A DNA stretch of 51,997 nucleotides. Source: an uncultured Alphaproteobacteria bacterium (GTDB lineage: Bacteria; Pseudomonadota; Alphaproteobacteria; HIMB59; GCA-002718135). Positions 38,504 to 46,287 of the stretch are shown here, in pieces. Every line of letters begins with the position of its first letter. Position 1 is the stretch's first letter. The notes beneath the pieces were generated by a model, which was given only the letters and a program-made list of their open reading frames with translations, had not been told where the DNA came from and searched no databases. Location: NCBI GenBank assembly GCA_902573325.1, contig CACGJH010000010.1:1-51997 (forward strand). The letters are read 5' to 3'. The position numbers and the translations under genes are program-made.

Positions 38504-39532
38504 TTTAGTTTTTTTGATTTTGTGACTTGTTCCTTCATTTAATATTGGCTCAATCAAAGTAGATACTTTTTTTATTGATATATCTTGTTCTAGGTTCTGT
38601 AAAATTTTTACAGATTGTTTTCCCATTTCCATTAATGGGTGTGAAATATATGTAAGATTTTGAGAGCTTAAATAACTATCCTGATCATTAAATCCTACCA
38701 CAGAAATATCTTTTCCAATTTCTAATTTCATATCCTGACATTTCAACAAACATCCTGTAAAAAAACGAAGATGAGAACAAATTATAGCAGTAGGAGGTTT
38801 TTTTAAACTTAATAAATACTTTGTTATGGCTGATCCTGACTCAACAGTTTCGATTAAACTATCTTGATAATATTCATTTGAATATTGTAGTTGTAAATTT
38901 TTTATTGAACTTTCATAAGCAATTTTTCGTTGTGCGCCATAATTAAAACTGCGATGAACATTGATAAAAGCAATTCTTTTATGACCATTATTTGAAAGTT
39001 TATTCATTAGAAGCTCAATACTTTTCTTATTATCCAGATCAATCCAAGCATGCTTTGTTTGTTTGTTAGTTCTGCCCCAAGTCACAAATTTGATTCCTCT
39101 TTGGTTTAAGAAATGAACTCTTGCATCATTTTTTTTAATTTTATAAAAAATAAATTTATCTGCTTGACCTGTGCTAATGAGTTTTTTGAAATAATTCATT
39201 TCTTCATCTTCATTTAAGCAAAATTTTGTTATTAATTCAGTATTCGTATTTTTTATCCCAAGTGTAATTCCTGCAAGAAACTGTAAAACAACGTGATCTG
39301 GCGCGTCAGGATCTATGGATGATATAAAAGCAATTGTATCAGTTTTTTTGGAAGCTAATCTTTTGGCATTTAAGTCGGGAAAGTAGTTATATTTTTTAGC
39401 TGTTTTAAAAACTTTATCTTTTGTTTTCTGTGATATATTGTCATAACCATTCAGCGCTCTCGATACTGAACTCACTGATAAACCTAATTTTTGGGATAAA
39501 CCAACAATATTTATTTTCTTGTTTTTCTTCAT
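38495..39532 (-). CDS. LacI family transcriptional regulator
   Basis: This 345-aa repressor has an N-terminal helix-turn-helix (INIVGLSQKLGLSVSSVSRAL at about 7-27) and the hinge helix PDLNAKRLASKK. The periplasmic-binding-protein-like sugar sensor domain follows, beginning TIAFISSIDPDAP. C-terminal VVGFNDQDSYLSSQNLTYISHP is typical of the effector domain. The inducer is not predictable but is probably a sugar imported by the neighbouring transporters. The gene is divergent from the GtsA-like binding-protein gene. The 101-base gap contains a palindrome suited to its binding. Confidence 0.94.
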   Translation of the reverse strand: MKKNKKINIVGLSQKLGLSVSSVSRALNGYDNISQKTKDKVFKTAKKYNYFPDLNAKRLASKKTDTIAFISSIDPDAPDHVVLQFLAGITLGIKNTNTELITKFCLNEDEEMNYFKKLISTGQADKFIFYKIKKNDARVHFLNQRGIKFVTWGRTNKQTKHAWIDLDNKKSIELLMNKLSNNGHKRIAFINVHRSFNYGAQRKIAYESSIKNLQLQYSNEYYQDSLIETVESGSAITKYLLSLKKPPTAIICSHLRFFTGCLLKCQDMKLEIGKDISVVGFNDQDSYLSSQNLTYISHPLMEMGKQSVKILQNLEQDISIKKVSTLIEPILNEGTSHKIKKTKLR

Positions 39533-39581
39533 AATACTTAAAATCTATTAATTAAATTAAATAATACTATTTGGCTTGACA

Positions 39582-39597
39582 AGTAAAACGTTTTACT
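39582..39597. promoter_or_regulatory. Putative LacI-family operator
   Basis: A perfect 16-bp palindrome, AGTAAAACGTTTTACT, with the central CG that is typical of LacI/GalR operators, lies between the divergent regulator gene and binding-protein gene. It directly follows a consensus -35 box TTGACA (39576-39581), so a bound repressor would cover the promoter. An outer inverted pair TTGACAA (39576-39582) and TTGTCAA (39601-39607) flanks it, slightly off-centre. No good -10 box is seen at the expected distance. Confidence 0.8.
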
Positions 39598-39633
39598 AAA
39601 TTGTCAAACTATTTAAAAAAAGGGAGGAAAATA

Positions 39634-40878
39634 ATGAAAAAATTTTTTTCAATATTATTAACTATATTTGTACCCCTATCTTTTACTAACGCTTCCAAGG
39701 CAGCTGGCCACATGGAAGCTGAAGTTATTCACTGGTGGACTTCTGGTGGAGAGCAAGCTGCAATTTCAGAATTTGCTAAAGCTTGGGAAGAAATGGGTAA
39801 TACTTGGATTGACACTGCAATTACTGGTGGTGATAATGCAAGAGGAACTACTGTAAACAGAATTATTGGGGGAAATCCACCAACTGCAGCACAGTTCAAC
39901 GTATCAAAACAATTTGTAGATTTAGTGGAGCAAGGTTTACTTCAATCACTTGAAGAAGTTGCTTCTGCAGAAGGTTGGAGAGATTTTATTTACCCACCTG
40001 AATTAATTGAAACTTGTGAATTTGAGGGTGAATTTTATTGCGTACCTGTAAATATTCACAGCTGGCAATGGATGTGGATCAACAATGACGTTTACAAACA
40101 AGTTGGTTTACCAGTGCCTCAAACTTTTGAGGAATTTTTAGCTGGAGCTCCAAAAATTCAAGAAGCTGGAATCATTCCATTGGCACTAGGTGGTCAGGGA
40201 TGGCAAGAGTCTGGTATGTTTGATGTTGTTGCATCTTCAATCATGGGCTTTCCTCTAATGCAATCAATTTATAGAGATAAAGATCTAGATGCATTTAGAG
40301 ATGGAAGATTTGAGTCAGTTCTAAACACTTACAGAGAATTAAATCAATTTACAGATGAAGGTTCTCCTGGAAGATTGTGGAATGATACTACAGCTATGGT
40401 TATCGAAGGAAAAGCTGCAATGCAAGTTATGGGAGACTGGGCAAGAGGTGAATTTGCTGTTGCTGGACAAGAAGCAATGGTTGATTATTCTTGTGTAATT
40501 CCTGGTAAAGAAAAATATGTTGCTCTTGGTGGTGATGTATTTGTATTTCCTAAAAACGATGATCCAAAAGTAAAAGATGCTCAGCTAGCAATGGCAAGTA
40601 TGATGGTTAATCCAACTGTACAAGCTAAATTTAACAACGCTAAAGGTTCTCTGCCTATGAGACTTGACGTAGATACTTCTGCAGCTGACGCTTGTATGCA
40701 AATGGGTTTAGATTTAATTCAAAATCCAGATGCAATTATGAGAGAAAGTGATGATTGGAATACTCCTGCATTTACCGCAGCATGGGGTGATATTATTTCT
40801 GAATTTAGAAATGATCCTAATTATACAGTTGCTCAAGTAATGGACGACTTAGAAGGCGTTTTAACAAGCGGACTTTAA
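39634..40878 (+). CDS. Sugar ABC transporter substrate-binding protein, GtsA-like
   Basis: This 414-aa periplasmic binding protein has a Sec signal peptide (MKKFFSILLTIFVPLSF, cleavage near SKA-AG). The mature start AEVIHWWTSGGEQAAISEF followed by NPPTAAQFN and the VPVNIHSWQWMWINNDVY segment match the GtsA group, which binds glucose or mannose in Pseudomonas. The ATG at 39634 is chosen for its strong ribosome-binding site (AAAGGGAGGA) and because the frame upstream (TTG at 39601) runs into the operator. It is probably repressed by the divergent LacI-type protein. Confidence 0.94.
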   Translation: MKKFFSILLTIFVPLSFTNASKAAGHMEAEVIHWWTSGGEQAAISEFAKAWEEMGNTWIDTAITGGDNARGTTVNRIIGGNPPTAAQFNVSKQFVDLVEQGLLQSLEEVASAEGWRDFIYPPELIETCEFEGEFYCVPVNIHSWQWMWINNDVYKQVGLPVPQTFEEFLAGAPKIQEAGIIPLALGGQGWQESGMFDVVASSIMGFPLMQSIYRDKDLDAFRDGRFESVLNTYRELNQFTDEGSPGRLWNDTTAMVIEGKAAMQVMGDWARGEFAVAGQEAMVDYSCVIPGKEKYVALGGDVFVFPKNDDPKVKDAQLAMASMMVNPTVQAKFNNAKGSLPMRLDVDTSAADACMQMGLDLIQNPDAIMRESDDWNTPAFTAAWGDIISEFRNDPNYTVAQVMDDLEGVLTSGL

Positions 40879-40887
40879 ATATATACG

Positions 40888-40917
40888 AAATGGCAGGATT
40901 AATTTATCCTGCCATTT
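40888..40917 (+). terminator. Hairpin between GtsA-like binding protein and permease genes
   Basis: A perfect 12-bp inverted repeat (AAATGGCAGGAT, loop TAATTT, ATCCTGCCATTT) begins 9 bases after the binding-protein stop and ends 8 bases before the next ATG. It lacks a long T run after the stem, so it may act more as an mRNA-stabilising 3' structure than as a full terminator. It is the third case of this layout in the window. Confidence 0.72.
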
Positions 40918-40925
40918 AACATTTT

Positions 40926-41807
40926 ATGCCTTTTTATAGAAATATAGCTGCAAAAATAGCACTATTACCGATGATAGTTATATCTTTAACTGTCTTTGTT
41001 GGATGCATTATTTATTCCTTTGTTTATTCTCTTACAAATTCGAAACTAGTTCCAGTAATGAACTATGTTGGTTTTGATCAATACGAAAGATTATTTAAAC
41101 AAAGAAAATGGGATGTAGCTGTAGAAAATATTTTTATTTATGGCTTTGTGTTTACAATTGGGTGTCTGATCATTGGTTTTCTATTAGCAGTTTTAATTGA
41201 TCAAAAAATAAGAGGTGAGAGTTTATTTAGGACAATTTTTTTATACCCTTATGCTATGTCTTTTGTTGTTACTGGTTTAGTTTGGAAATGGGTTTTAAAC
41301 CCAACATTTGGTATCGAGAATTCAATGCACATGTGGGGTATGACATGGTTTGAACTAGACTGGTTGGTAAATAGAGATCTTGCAATCTATGCTGTATGTA
41401 TAGCTGCTGTTTGGCAAGGCGCAGGTTTTGTAATGGTATTAATGTTAGCAGGACTCAGAGGAATTGATGAAGATATTTGGAAATCACTTAGTATTGAAGG
41501 TGTAGCTAAATGGAAATCTTATATTTTTGTTATTTTACCGATGTTAAGACCAATGGTAGTAACTGCAATTGTCTTGATTGCAGCTGGCGTAGTAAAAGTC
41601 TATGATTTAATTTTAGCCCTTACATCTGGTGGACCAGGATATGCTACCACAACACCAGCAATGTATGTAATGGAGAATTTTTTTAGTAGAGCAAATTTAG
41701 GACAAGCTTTTGCAGCTTCTATAATAATGTTTATTTCAGTTGTATGTATTCTTGCTCCTTGGGCTTTTTATGAATTTTATCTAAGAAACAAATACGCAAA
41801 TAACTAA
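40926..41807 (+). CDS. Sugar ABC transporter permease, GtsB/MalF type
   Basis: A 293-aa membrane protein with six predicted helices. MPFYRNIAAKIALLPMIVIS leads into helix 1. TIFLYPYAMSFVVTGLVWKW is a typical helix 3 region, and the EAA loop is IWKSLSIEGVAKWKSYIFVILP with EAA weakly kept as SLSIEG. SGGPGYATTTPAMYV follows. It pairs with the GtsC/MalG-like protein encoded next, whose start overlaps by one base. Confidence 0.93.
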   Translation: MPFYRNIAAKIALLPMIVISLTVFVGCIIYSFVYSLTNSKLVPVMNYVGFDQYERLFKQRKWDVAVENIFIYGFVFTIGCLIIGFLLAVLIDQKIRGESLFRTIFLYPYAMSFVVTGLVWKWVLNPTFGIENSMHMWGMTWFELDWLVNRDLAIYAVCIAAVWQGAGFVMVLMLAGLRGIDEDIWKSLSIEGVAKWKSYIFVILPMLRPMVVTAIVLIAAGVVKVYDLILALTSGGPGYATTTPAMYVMENFFSRANLGQAFAASIIMFISVVCILAPWAFYEFYLRNKYANN

Positions 41808-42688
41808 TGTCTACTATTCCTAAAGGACCTCGACCAAAACACCTTACAGTTGGAAGAATAGGTTTGTATTGTTTTATAATTATGTGTGCACTATTTTTTT
41901 TAATGCCCTTATATGTAATGATCATTACTTCTCTTAAAGATATGGATGAAATAAGAGCTGCTAATATTTTAAACCTCCCGAAAGAACTTAGTTTTTATGC
42001 TTGGCCAAAAGCTTGGTCTCAAGCGTGTACAGGATTTGTATGTGAGGGATTGAAGCCAGGTTTTGTTAACTCCGTGAAGATAACTGTACCTAGTGTAATT
42101 GTATCCGTAGCTTTAAGTGCACTTAATGGATATGCATTAGCTTTTTGGCGTTTTAGGGGAGCATACTTCTTTTTTGGTCTATGTATGTTTGGTGCATTCA
42201 TTCCTTATCAAGTAATGGTGTACCCACTTTTAAAAATAGAAGATTTCTTAGGTATTTATTCTTCATTACCAGGCATCATACTTGTTCATACTATTTTTGG
42301 TATGCCAATACTAACACTTATCTTCAGAAATTTTTACGCGAGCCTTCCAATAGATCTATTTAAAGCTGCCAGAATAGATGGCGGTAATTTTATAAAAATA
42401 TTTTTTTATGTAATAATTCCAATGTCTACTCCTATAACTATCGTAGCTGTCATTCTTCAAGTTACAGGAATTTGGAATGATTTTCTTCTAGGATTAGTTT
42501 TTGCAGGAAGAGACAACCAACCAATGACAGTTCAATTAAATAATATTGTGCAAGTAGATTATGGTGTTGCTGAGTACAACGTAGATATGTCAGCAACAAT
42601 TTTAACTTCTCTAGTTCCTCTTTTTGTATACTTTATTTCTGGAAGATGGTTTGTGCGTGGAATAGCAGCTGGGGCAATAAAGGGGTGA
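41807..42688 (+). CDS. Sugar ABC transporter permease, GtsC/MalG type
   Basis: The second permease (293 aa, six helices) starts GPRPKHLTVGRIGLYCFIIM. It has the MalG-type MIITSLKDMDEIRAANI segment and the EAA loop LFKAARIDGGNFIKIFFYVIIP. GIWNDFLLGLVFAG and the C-terminal RWFVRGIAAGAIKG are family marks. It forms the channel with the protein encoded just upstream. The MalK-like ATPase gene starts 2 bases after its stop. Confidence 0.94.
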   Translation: MSTIPKGPRPKHLTVGRIGLYCFIIMCALFFLMPLYVMIITSLKDMDEIRAANILNLPKELSFYAWPKAWSQACTGFVCEGLKPGFVNSVKITVPSVIVSVALSALNGYALAFWRFRGAYFFFGLCMFGAFIPYQVMVYPLLKIEDFLGIYSSLPGIILVHTIFGMPILTLIFRNFYASLPIDLFKAARIDGGNFIKIFFYVIIPMSTPITIVAVILQVTGIWNDFLLGLVFAGRDNQPMTVQLNNIVQVDYGVAEYNVDMSATILTSLVPLFVYFISGRWFVRGIAAGAIKG

Positions 42689-42690
42689 GT

Positions 42691-43764
42691 ATGAAAAATA
42701 GTGTTGAAGTAAAAAATATATCCTTCAGTTATGGAAAAACTGAAATATTAAATGATTTAAGTCTCGATATTAAAGAAGGAGAATTTATGGTTTTGCTTGG
42801 CCCTTCAGGTTGTGGAAAAACTACTTTATTAAACTGTATAGCAGGTCTTTTGGATTTAACGGATGGACAGATTTGGATTGAAGATGATAACGTTACATGG
42901 AAAGAGCCAAAAGATAGACACATAGGAATGGTGTTCCAATCTTACGCATTGTACCCAAGTATGACCGTCGAGAAAAATTTATCATTTGGTTTAAGAATGA
43001 TGGGCACAGCAAAAGATTTAATTAATGAAAAAATTAAAAAAGCTGCAAATCTCCTACAAATAAATGAATTGCTTAAAAGAAAACCTTCTCAACTCTCTGG
43101 AGGTCAAAGGCAGCGTGTTGCTATTGGTAGAGCTTTAGTTAGAGATGCGAAAGTCTTTTTATTTGATGAACCCTTAAGTAATCTTGATGCAAAATTAAGA
43201 GCTGAACTACGCTATGAAATTAAAAAACTTCATAGAGATTTATCAAATACTATGATTTATGTTACTCATGATCAAATAGAAGCTATGACTCTTGCGGACC
43301 GTATATCTGTTATGAAAGATGGATTAATACAGCAATTAGATACACCTAAACAAATTTATAACAAACCAGCTAATTTATTTGTGGCTGGGTTTATTGGATC
43401 TCCAAGCATGAATTTTTTAAAAGCTAAATTTGATAAATTAAATCAAAATATAATTGTTGGAAAAAAACAAATTGATATTTCTAAATATGAAAACATTAAT
43501 AATTTGATGAATGATCAAGAAGTTGTGTTTGGAATTAGGCCTGAAAACATAAATATAGAAAAAAATGAAAATTCTATTCAATGTAAAGTTGAATTAGTGG
43601 AGCCTATGGGAGCAGATACTCTTGTTTGGACTAGTGTTGAGGGTAATCCAATATCTATTAGACTAGAAGGAAGCTCAAATTTTAATTTAAATGATGAAAT
43701 AAGTATCTCTTTTGATATAAATAAATCTTCTATATTTGATAGTAAGTCTGAGGAGAGAATTTAA
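42691..43764 (+). CDS. Sugar ABC transporter ATP-binding protein, MalK/UgpC type
   Basis: This 357-aa ATPase has Walker A GPSGCGKTT at 37-45, LSGGQRQRVAIGRALVRDA, Walker B VFLFDEPLSNLDAKLR and the switch His in THDQIEAM. A C-terminal TOBE regulatory domain (GIRPENINIEKN) follows. The ATG at 42691 is preceded by AGGGGTGAG; the longer frame from 42646 only overlaps the permease gene. It is the only single-domain sugar-type ATPase in the window, so it may serve both this permease pair and the fused permease at 34679-36505. Confidence 0.95.
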   Translation: MKNSVEVKNISFSYGKTEILNDLSLDIKEGEFMVLLGPSGCGKTTLLNCIAGLLDLTDGQIWIEDDNVTWKEPKDRHIGMVFQSYALYPSMTVEKNLSFGLRMMGTAKDLINEKIKKAANLLQINELLKRKPSQLSGGQRQRVAIGRALVRDAKVFLFDEPLSNLDAKLRAELRYEIKKLHRDLSNTMIYVTHDQIEAMTLADRISVMKDGLIQQLDTPKQIYNKPANLFVAGFIGSPSMNFLKAKFDKLNQNIIVGKKQIDISKYENINNLMNDQEVVFGIRPENINIEKNENSIQCKVELVEPMGADTLVWTSVEGNPISIRLEGSSNFNLNDEISISFDINKSSIFDSKSEERI

Positions 43765-43765
43765 T

Positions 43766-44539
43766 ATGAATAAACAAGATTTTACAATGCAGCTTTATAC
43801 CACTAGACATTTTCAGCCATATGAACCAATACTAAAATTTTTATCAAGCTCTGGTATTGTTAATATTGAACTTTTTGGCTTAGAATCAATGAATACTGAT
43901 GAGTTTAAATCAATGATGGATCAATCAAATATTACATCAAAGTCTACTCATGTTGGTTTTGAATCTCTAAGTGATCCCGATAATATCATTAATCGTGCAA
44001 ATACAATGAACATCAAACATATTATTGTACCTGCTCCTCCAGCTAGAAAAGATGCTGAGTTTAAAAATACATTTGATATGGATGAAGAAGAATGGGTGAA
44101 TTTTGGAAAAAAATTATCTTCTCATGTTAGTATTTTTGAAGATGCTGGATTATCACTAGGTTATCATAATCATTCTTATGAATTTAAAGCACTACCAAGT
44201 GGAAAGTTGCCAATTGAATGTATGATGGATCATAATGAAAATTTAAAATTAGAAATTGATCTTGGCTGGACAATAGCAGGTGGTGCTGATCCTATTCCTT
44301 GGATACAAAAATATTCAAATAAAATTATTGGATGTCACTTAAAAGATTTTTATGATCAAAGTAAAAACTTATTAGAACACGATGAACAGTCTGCTGTAGG
44401 AGAAGGTTTTATTGATTGGCCTTCACTAATTTCTGAAGTTAAAAAAACACCATGTGAAGTTTTTGTCTTGGAACACGATGATCCAAAAGATTATAAAGAA
44501 TACACAACCAAATCTTTAGAATATTTAGAAACAATTTAA
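43766..44539 (+). CDS. Sugar phosphate isomerase/epimerase family TIM-barrel protein
   Basis: This 257-aa xylose-isomerase-like TIM barrel has the expected metal-site residues: Glu in FGLESMN-region strand ends, SLGYHNHSYEF, KLEIDLGWTIAGG, IIGCHLKDF and VFVLEHDD. Members epimerise or isomerise sugars, inosose or keto-sugars. The ATG at 43766 follows the ribosome-binding site AGGAGAG directly. Its position between the sugar ATPase and a Gfo/Idh/MocA dehydrogenase (1-base overlap with the latter) fits a two-step oxidation and isomerisation of an imported sugar, as in inositol or 3-keto-sugar pathways. Confidence 0.88.
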   Translation: MNKQDFTMQLYTTRHFQPYEPILKFLSSSGIVNIELFGLESMNTDEFKSMMDQSNITSKSTHVGFESLSDPDNIINRANTMNIKHIIVPAPPARKDAEFKNTFDMDEEEWVNFGKKLSSHVSIFEDAGLSLGYHNHSYEFKALPSGKLPIECMMDHNENLKLEIDLGWTIAGGADPIPWIQKYSNKIIGCHLKDFYDQSKNLLEHDEQSAVGEGFIDWPSLISEVKKTPCEVFVLEHDDPKDYKEYTTKSLEYLETI

Positions 44540-45663
44540 TGAATATTGGAATTGTTGGTTGTGGAAATATTTCTGAAACTTATTTTGAGTGTCAAAAAAT
44601 ATTTAATAATTTTAAAATAGTTGCTTGTGCTGATATAAATAATGAAGCTGCATTTAATGCTGGATCTAAATATAATATTAAAGCGTTATCAGTTGATGAA
44701 ATTTTAGAAAATAATGAAATTGATTTAATTATTAATCTAACAATTCCTGCAGCTCATAAAGAAATTATTACAAAATCTATTCTTAATGGAAAACACTGTT
44801 TTAGTGAAAAGCCCTTAGCAATGAATTTTGAAGAGGGTTTAGAAATACAAAAATTAGCAGATGAAAAAGGTTTGTATGTAGGATGTGCACCAGATACATT
44901 TCTTGGAGCGGCAGGGCAAAGAGCTAGAAAATTAATTGAAGATAATAAAATAGGTAAAATTGTTCTAGGAACTTTTAATTTAATGTCTCATGGGATGGAG
45001 CATTGGCACCCTAACCCAGACTTTTTCTTTAAACCTGGTGCAGGACCAGTTTTTGATGTTGGTGTTTATTACATCACGCAATTAGTAAACCTAATTGGAC
45101 CAGTTAAGAAAATAAATGCGATAAGTGGAACTGCTACAAATGAGAGAACAATAACTAGTCAACCAAGATACGGAGATAAAATTAAAGTTGAAACCCCAAC
45201 AACTCTGATGGGTTCTTTAGAGTTTCAAAACAATGCAAAAGTTCAGTTTTTTTGTACTTGGGATGTTTGGAAAAACAATCATTCAACAATTGAACTTTAT
45301 GGACTTGATGGCTCAATGATTGTCCCTGATCCAAATTTTTTTAGTGGTGATTTATTAATTTCCCAAAAAGATAGTGATTGGGAAACTATCAATAATGATA
45401 ATATGTTGTTAGGCATCCCTAATAAAAGCGATGGAGAAGGTAACAAAAAAGCAAATTATAGAGGAATAGGTCTTTCAGAAATGATCGATTCAATTGCTAG
45501 TAATCGAAAAGCTAGATGTTCTCTTGAATTGTCTCTTCATGTGCTTGAGATTATGGATGGAATTATAAAATCGGCTGAGGAAAGCAAATCTTATCAACTA
45601 TCAACCAATCCTAATCAACCTGCAATATTAACTGAAGAAGAAATAAAAAAATTAAAAATTTAG
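44539..45663 (+). CDS. Gfo/Idh/MocA family oxidoreductase
   Basis: This 374-aa NAD(P)-dependent dehydrogenase starts MNIGIVGCGNISETYFECQ (GxGxxS-type nucleotide site). It has HKEIITKSILNGKHCFSEKP with the family EKP lysine near residue 94, and GAGPVFDVGVYYITQLVNLIGP with D-x-G-x-Y. It is not closely similar to the other family member at 36507. It is the last gene of the GtsABC-like group and probably oxidises the same sugar that the isomerase acts on. The convergent mlaC gene ends 21 bases further on. Confidence 0.92.
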   Translation: MNIGIVGCGNISETYFECQKIFNNFKIVACADINNEAAFNAGSKYNIKALSVDEILENNEIDLIINLTIPAAHKEIITKSILNGKHCFSEKPLAMNFEEGLEIQKLADEKGLYVGCAPDTFLGAAGQRARKLIEDNKIGKIVLGTFNLMSHGMEHWHPNPDFFFKPGAGPVFDVGVYYITQLVNLIGPVKKINAISGTATNERTITSQPRYGDKIKVETPTTLMGSLEFQNNAKVQFFCTWDVWKNNHSTIELYGLDGSMIVPDPNFFSGDLLISQKDSDWETINNDNMLLGIPNKSDGEGNKKANYRGIGLSEMIDSIASNRKARCSLELSLHVLEIMDGIIKSAEESKSYQLSTNPNQPAILTEEEIKKLKI

Positions 45664-45684
45664 TTATTTTTAATTTATTTGATA

Positions 45685-46287
45685 TTATTCAATAATTTTA
45701 AGATAACTTATTTCATTTTGATCAGATAACACTTCATTAAATTTTGAAAGATCATTATCAACTTTTTTTAACATTGAATTAAATTCTGATCTTTTTGTTA
45801 CCACTAAAGAAATATCAGCAACAATTAAATCAATAACATAAAATCTATCTTTTGATTCTTTTACTCGCCATGTTACGACAACAGATCCAGTATCTGAAAA
45901 AATCTCCATATCAACCAAAGTTACTTGATTTTTGTTGTCATATTTTGATTTTGTTAATTCATATTTTTGGTCTGAATATCCTTGCATCATTGACGCTATA
46001 TTTAGAGCTAAATGTCTTTTAAAATTATCAATGTATATTTTTTTGGTATTTTTGTCTGATTTTTTCCATGCTTCTCCTGCAACAAATTTAGCAATACCAG
46101 TTCCAGCAAAATTGTTATTTATTGTTTTTTCGATTAGAAGAAATCTGTTTTCATTTGATAGACTTTGATTTTTATAAGCTTCAAGAATAATATCTATTTC
46201 TCTTTTAAGCCAATCTGAAGTTTCATCAGAATATAAATTTTTTGAAATAAAGATTATAAAAAAAAATATAATTAATTTAATTTTCAT
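45685..46287 (-). CDS. mlaC: Phospholipid-binding protein MlaC
   Basis: This 200-aa periplasmic protein of the MlaC/Ttg2D family ferries phospholipids between the outer-membrane MlaA and the inner-membrane MlaFEDB complex. A signal peptide (MKIKLIIFFFIIFISKNLYS) is present. Family features are the FAGTGIAKFVAGEAWKKSDK region, FKRHLALNIASMMQGY, and VTLVDMEIFSDTGSVVVTWRV with YVIDLIVADISLVVTKRSEF. Its start touches the mlaA stop at 46287 with a one-base overlap. The mlaFEDB genes are not in the window. Confidence 0.9.
   Translation of the reverse strand: MKIKLIIFFFIIFISKNLYSDETSDWLKREIDIILEAYKNQSLSNENRFLLIEKTINNNFAGTGIAKFVAGEAWKKSDKNTKKIYIDNFKRHLALNIASMMQGYSDQKYELTKSKYDNKNQVTLVDMEIFSDTGSVVVTWRVKESKDRFYVIDLIVADISLVVTKRSEFNSMLKKVDNDLSKFNEVLSDQNEISYLKIIE

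Noticed and set aside
17299-45663. Mobile genomic island with integrase or flanking repeats
   Set aside because: No integrase, transposase or tRNA-end direct repeat could be found in the window; the block is described only as accessory in content.
45685-45700. Palindrome ATTATTCAATAAT near the mlaC end as a terminator
   Set aside because: No G-C pairs and a one-base loop, so it cannot form a stable hairpin.
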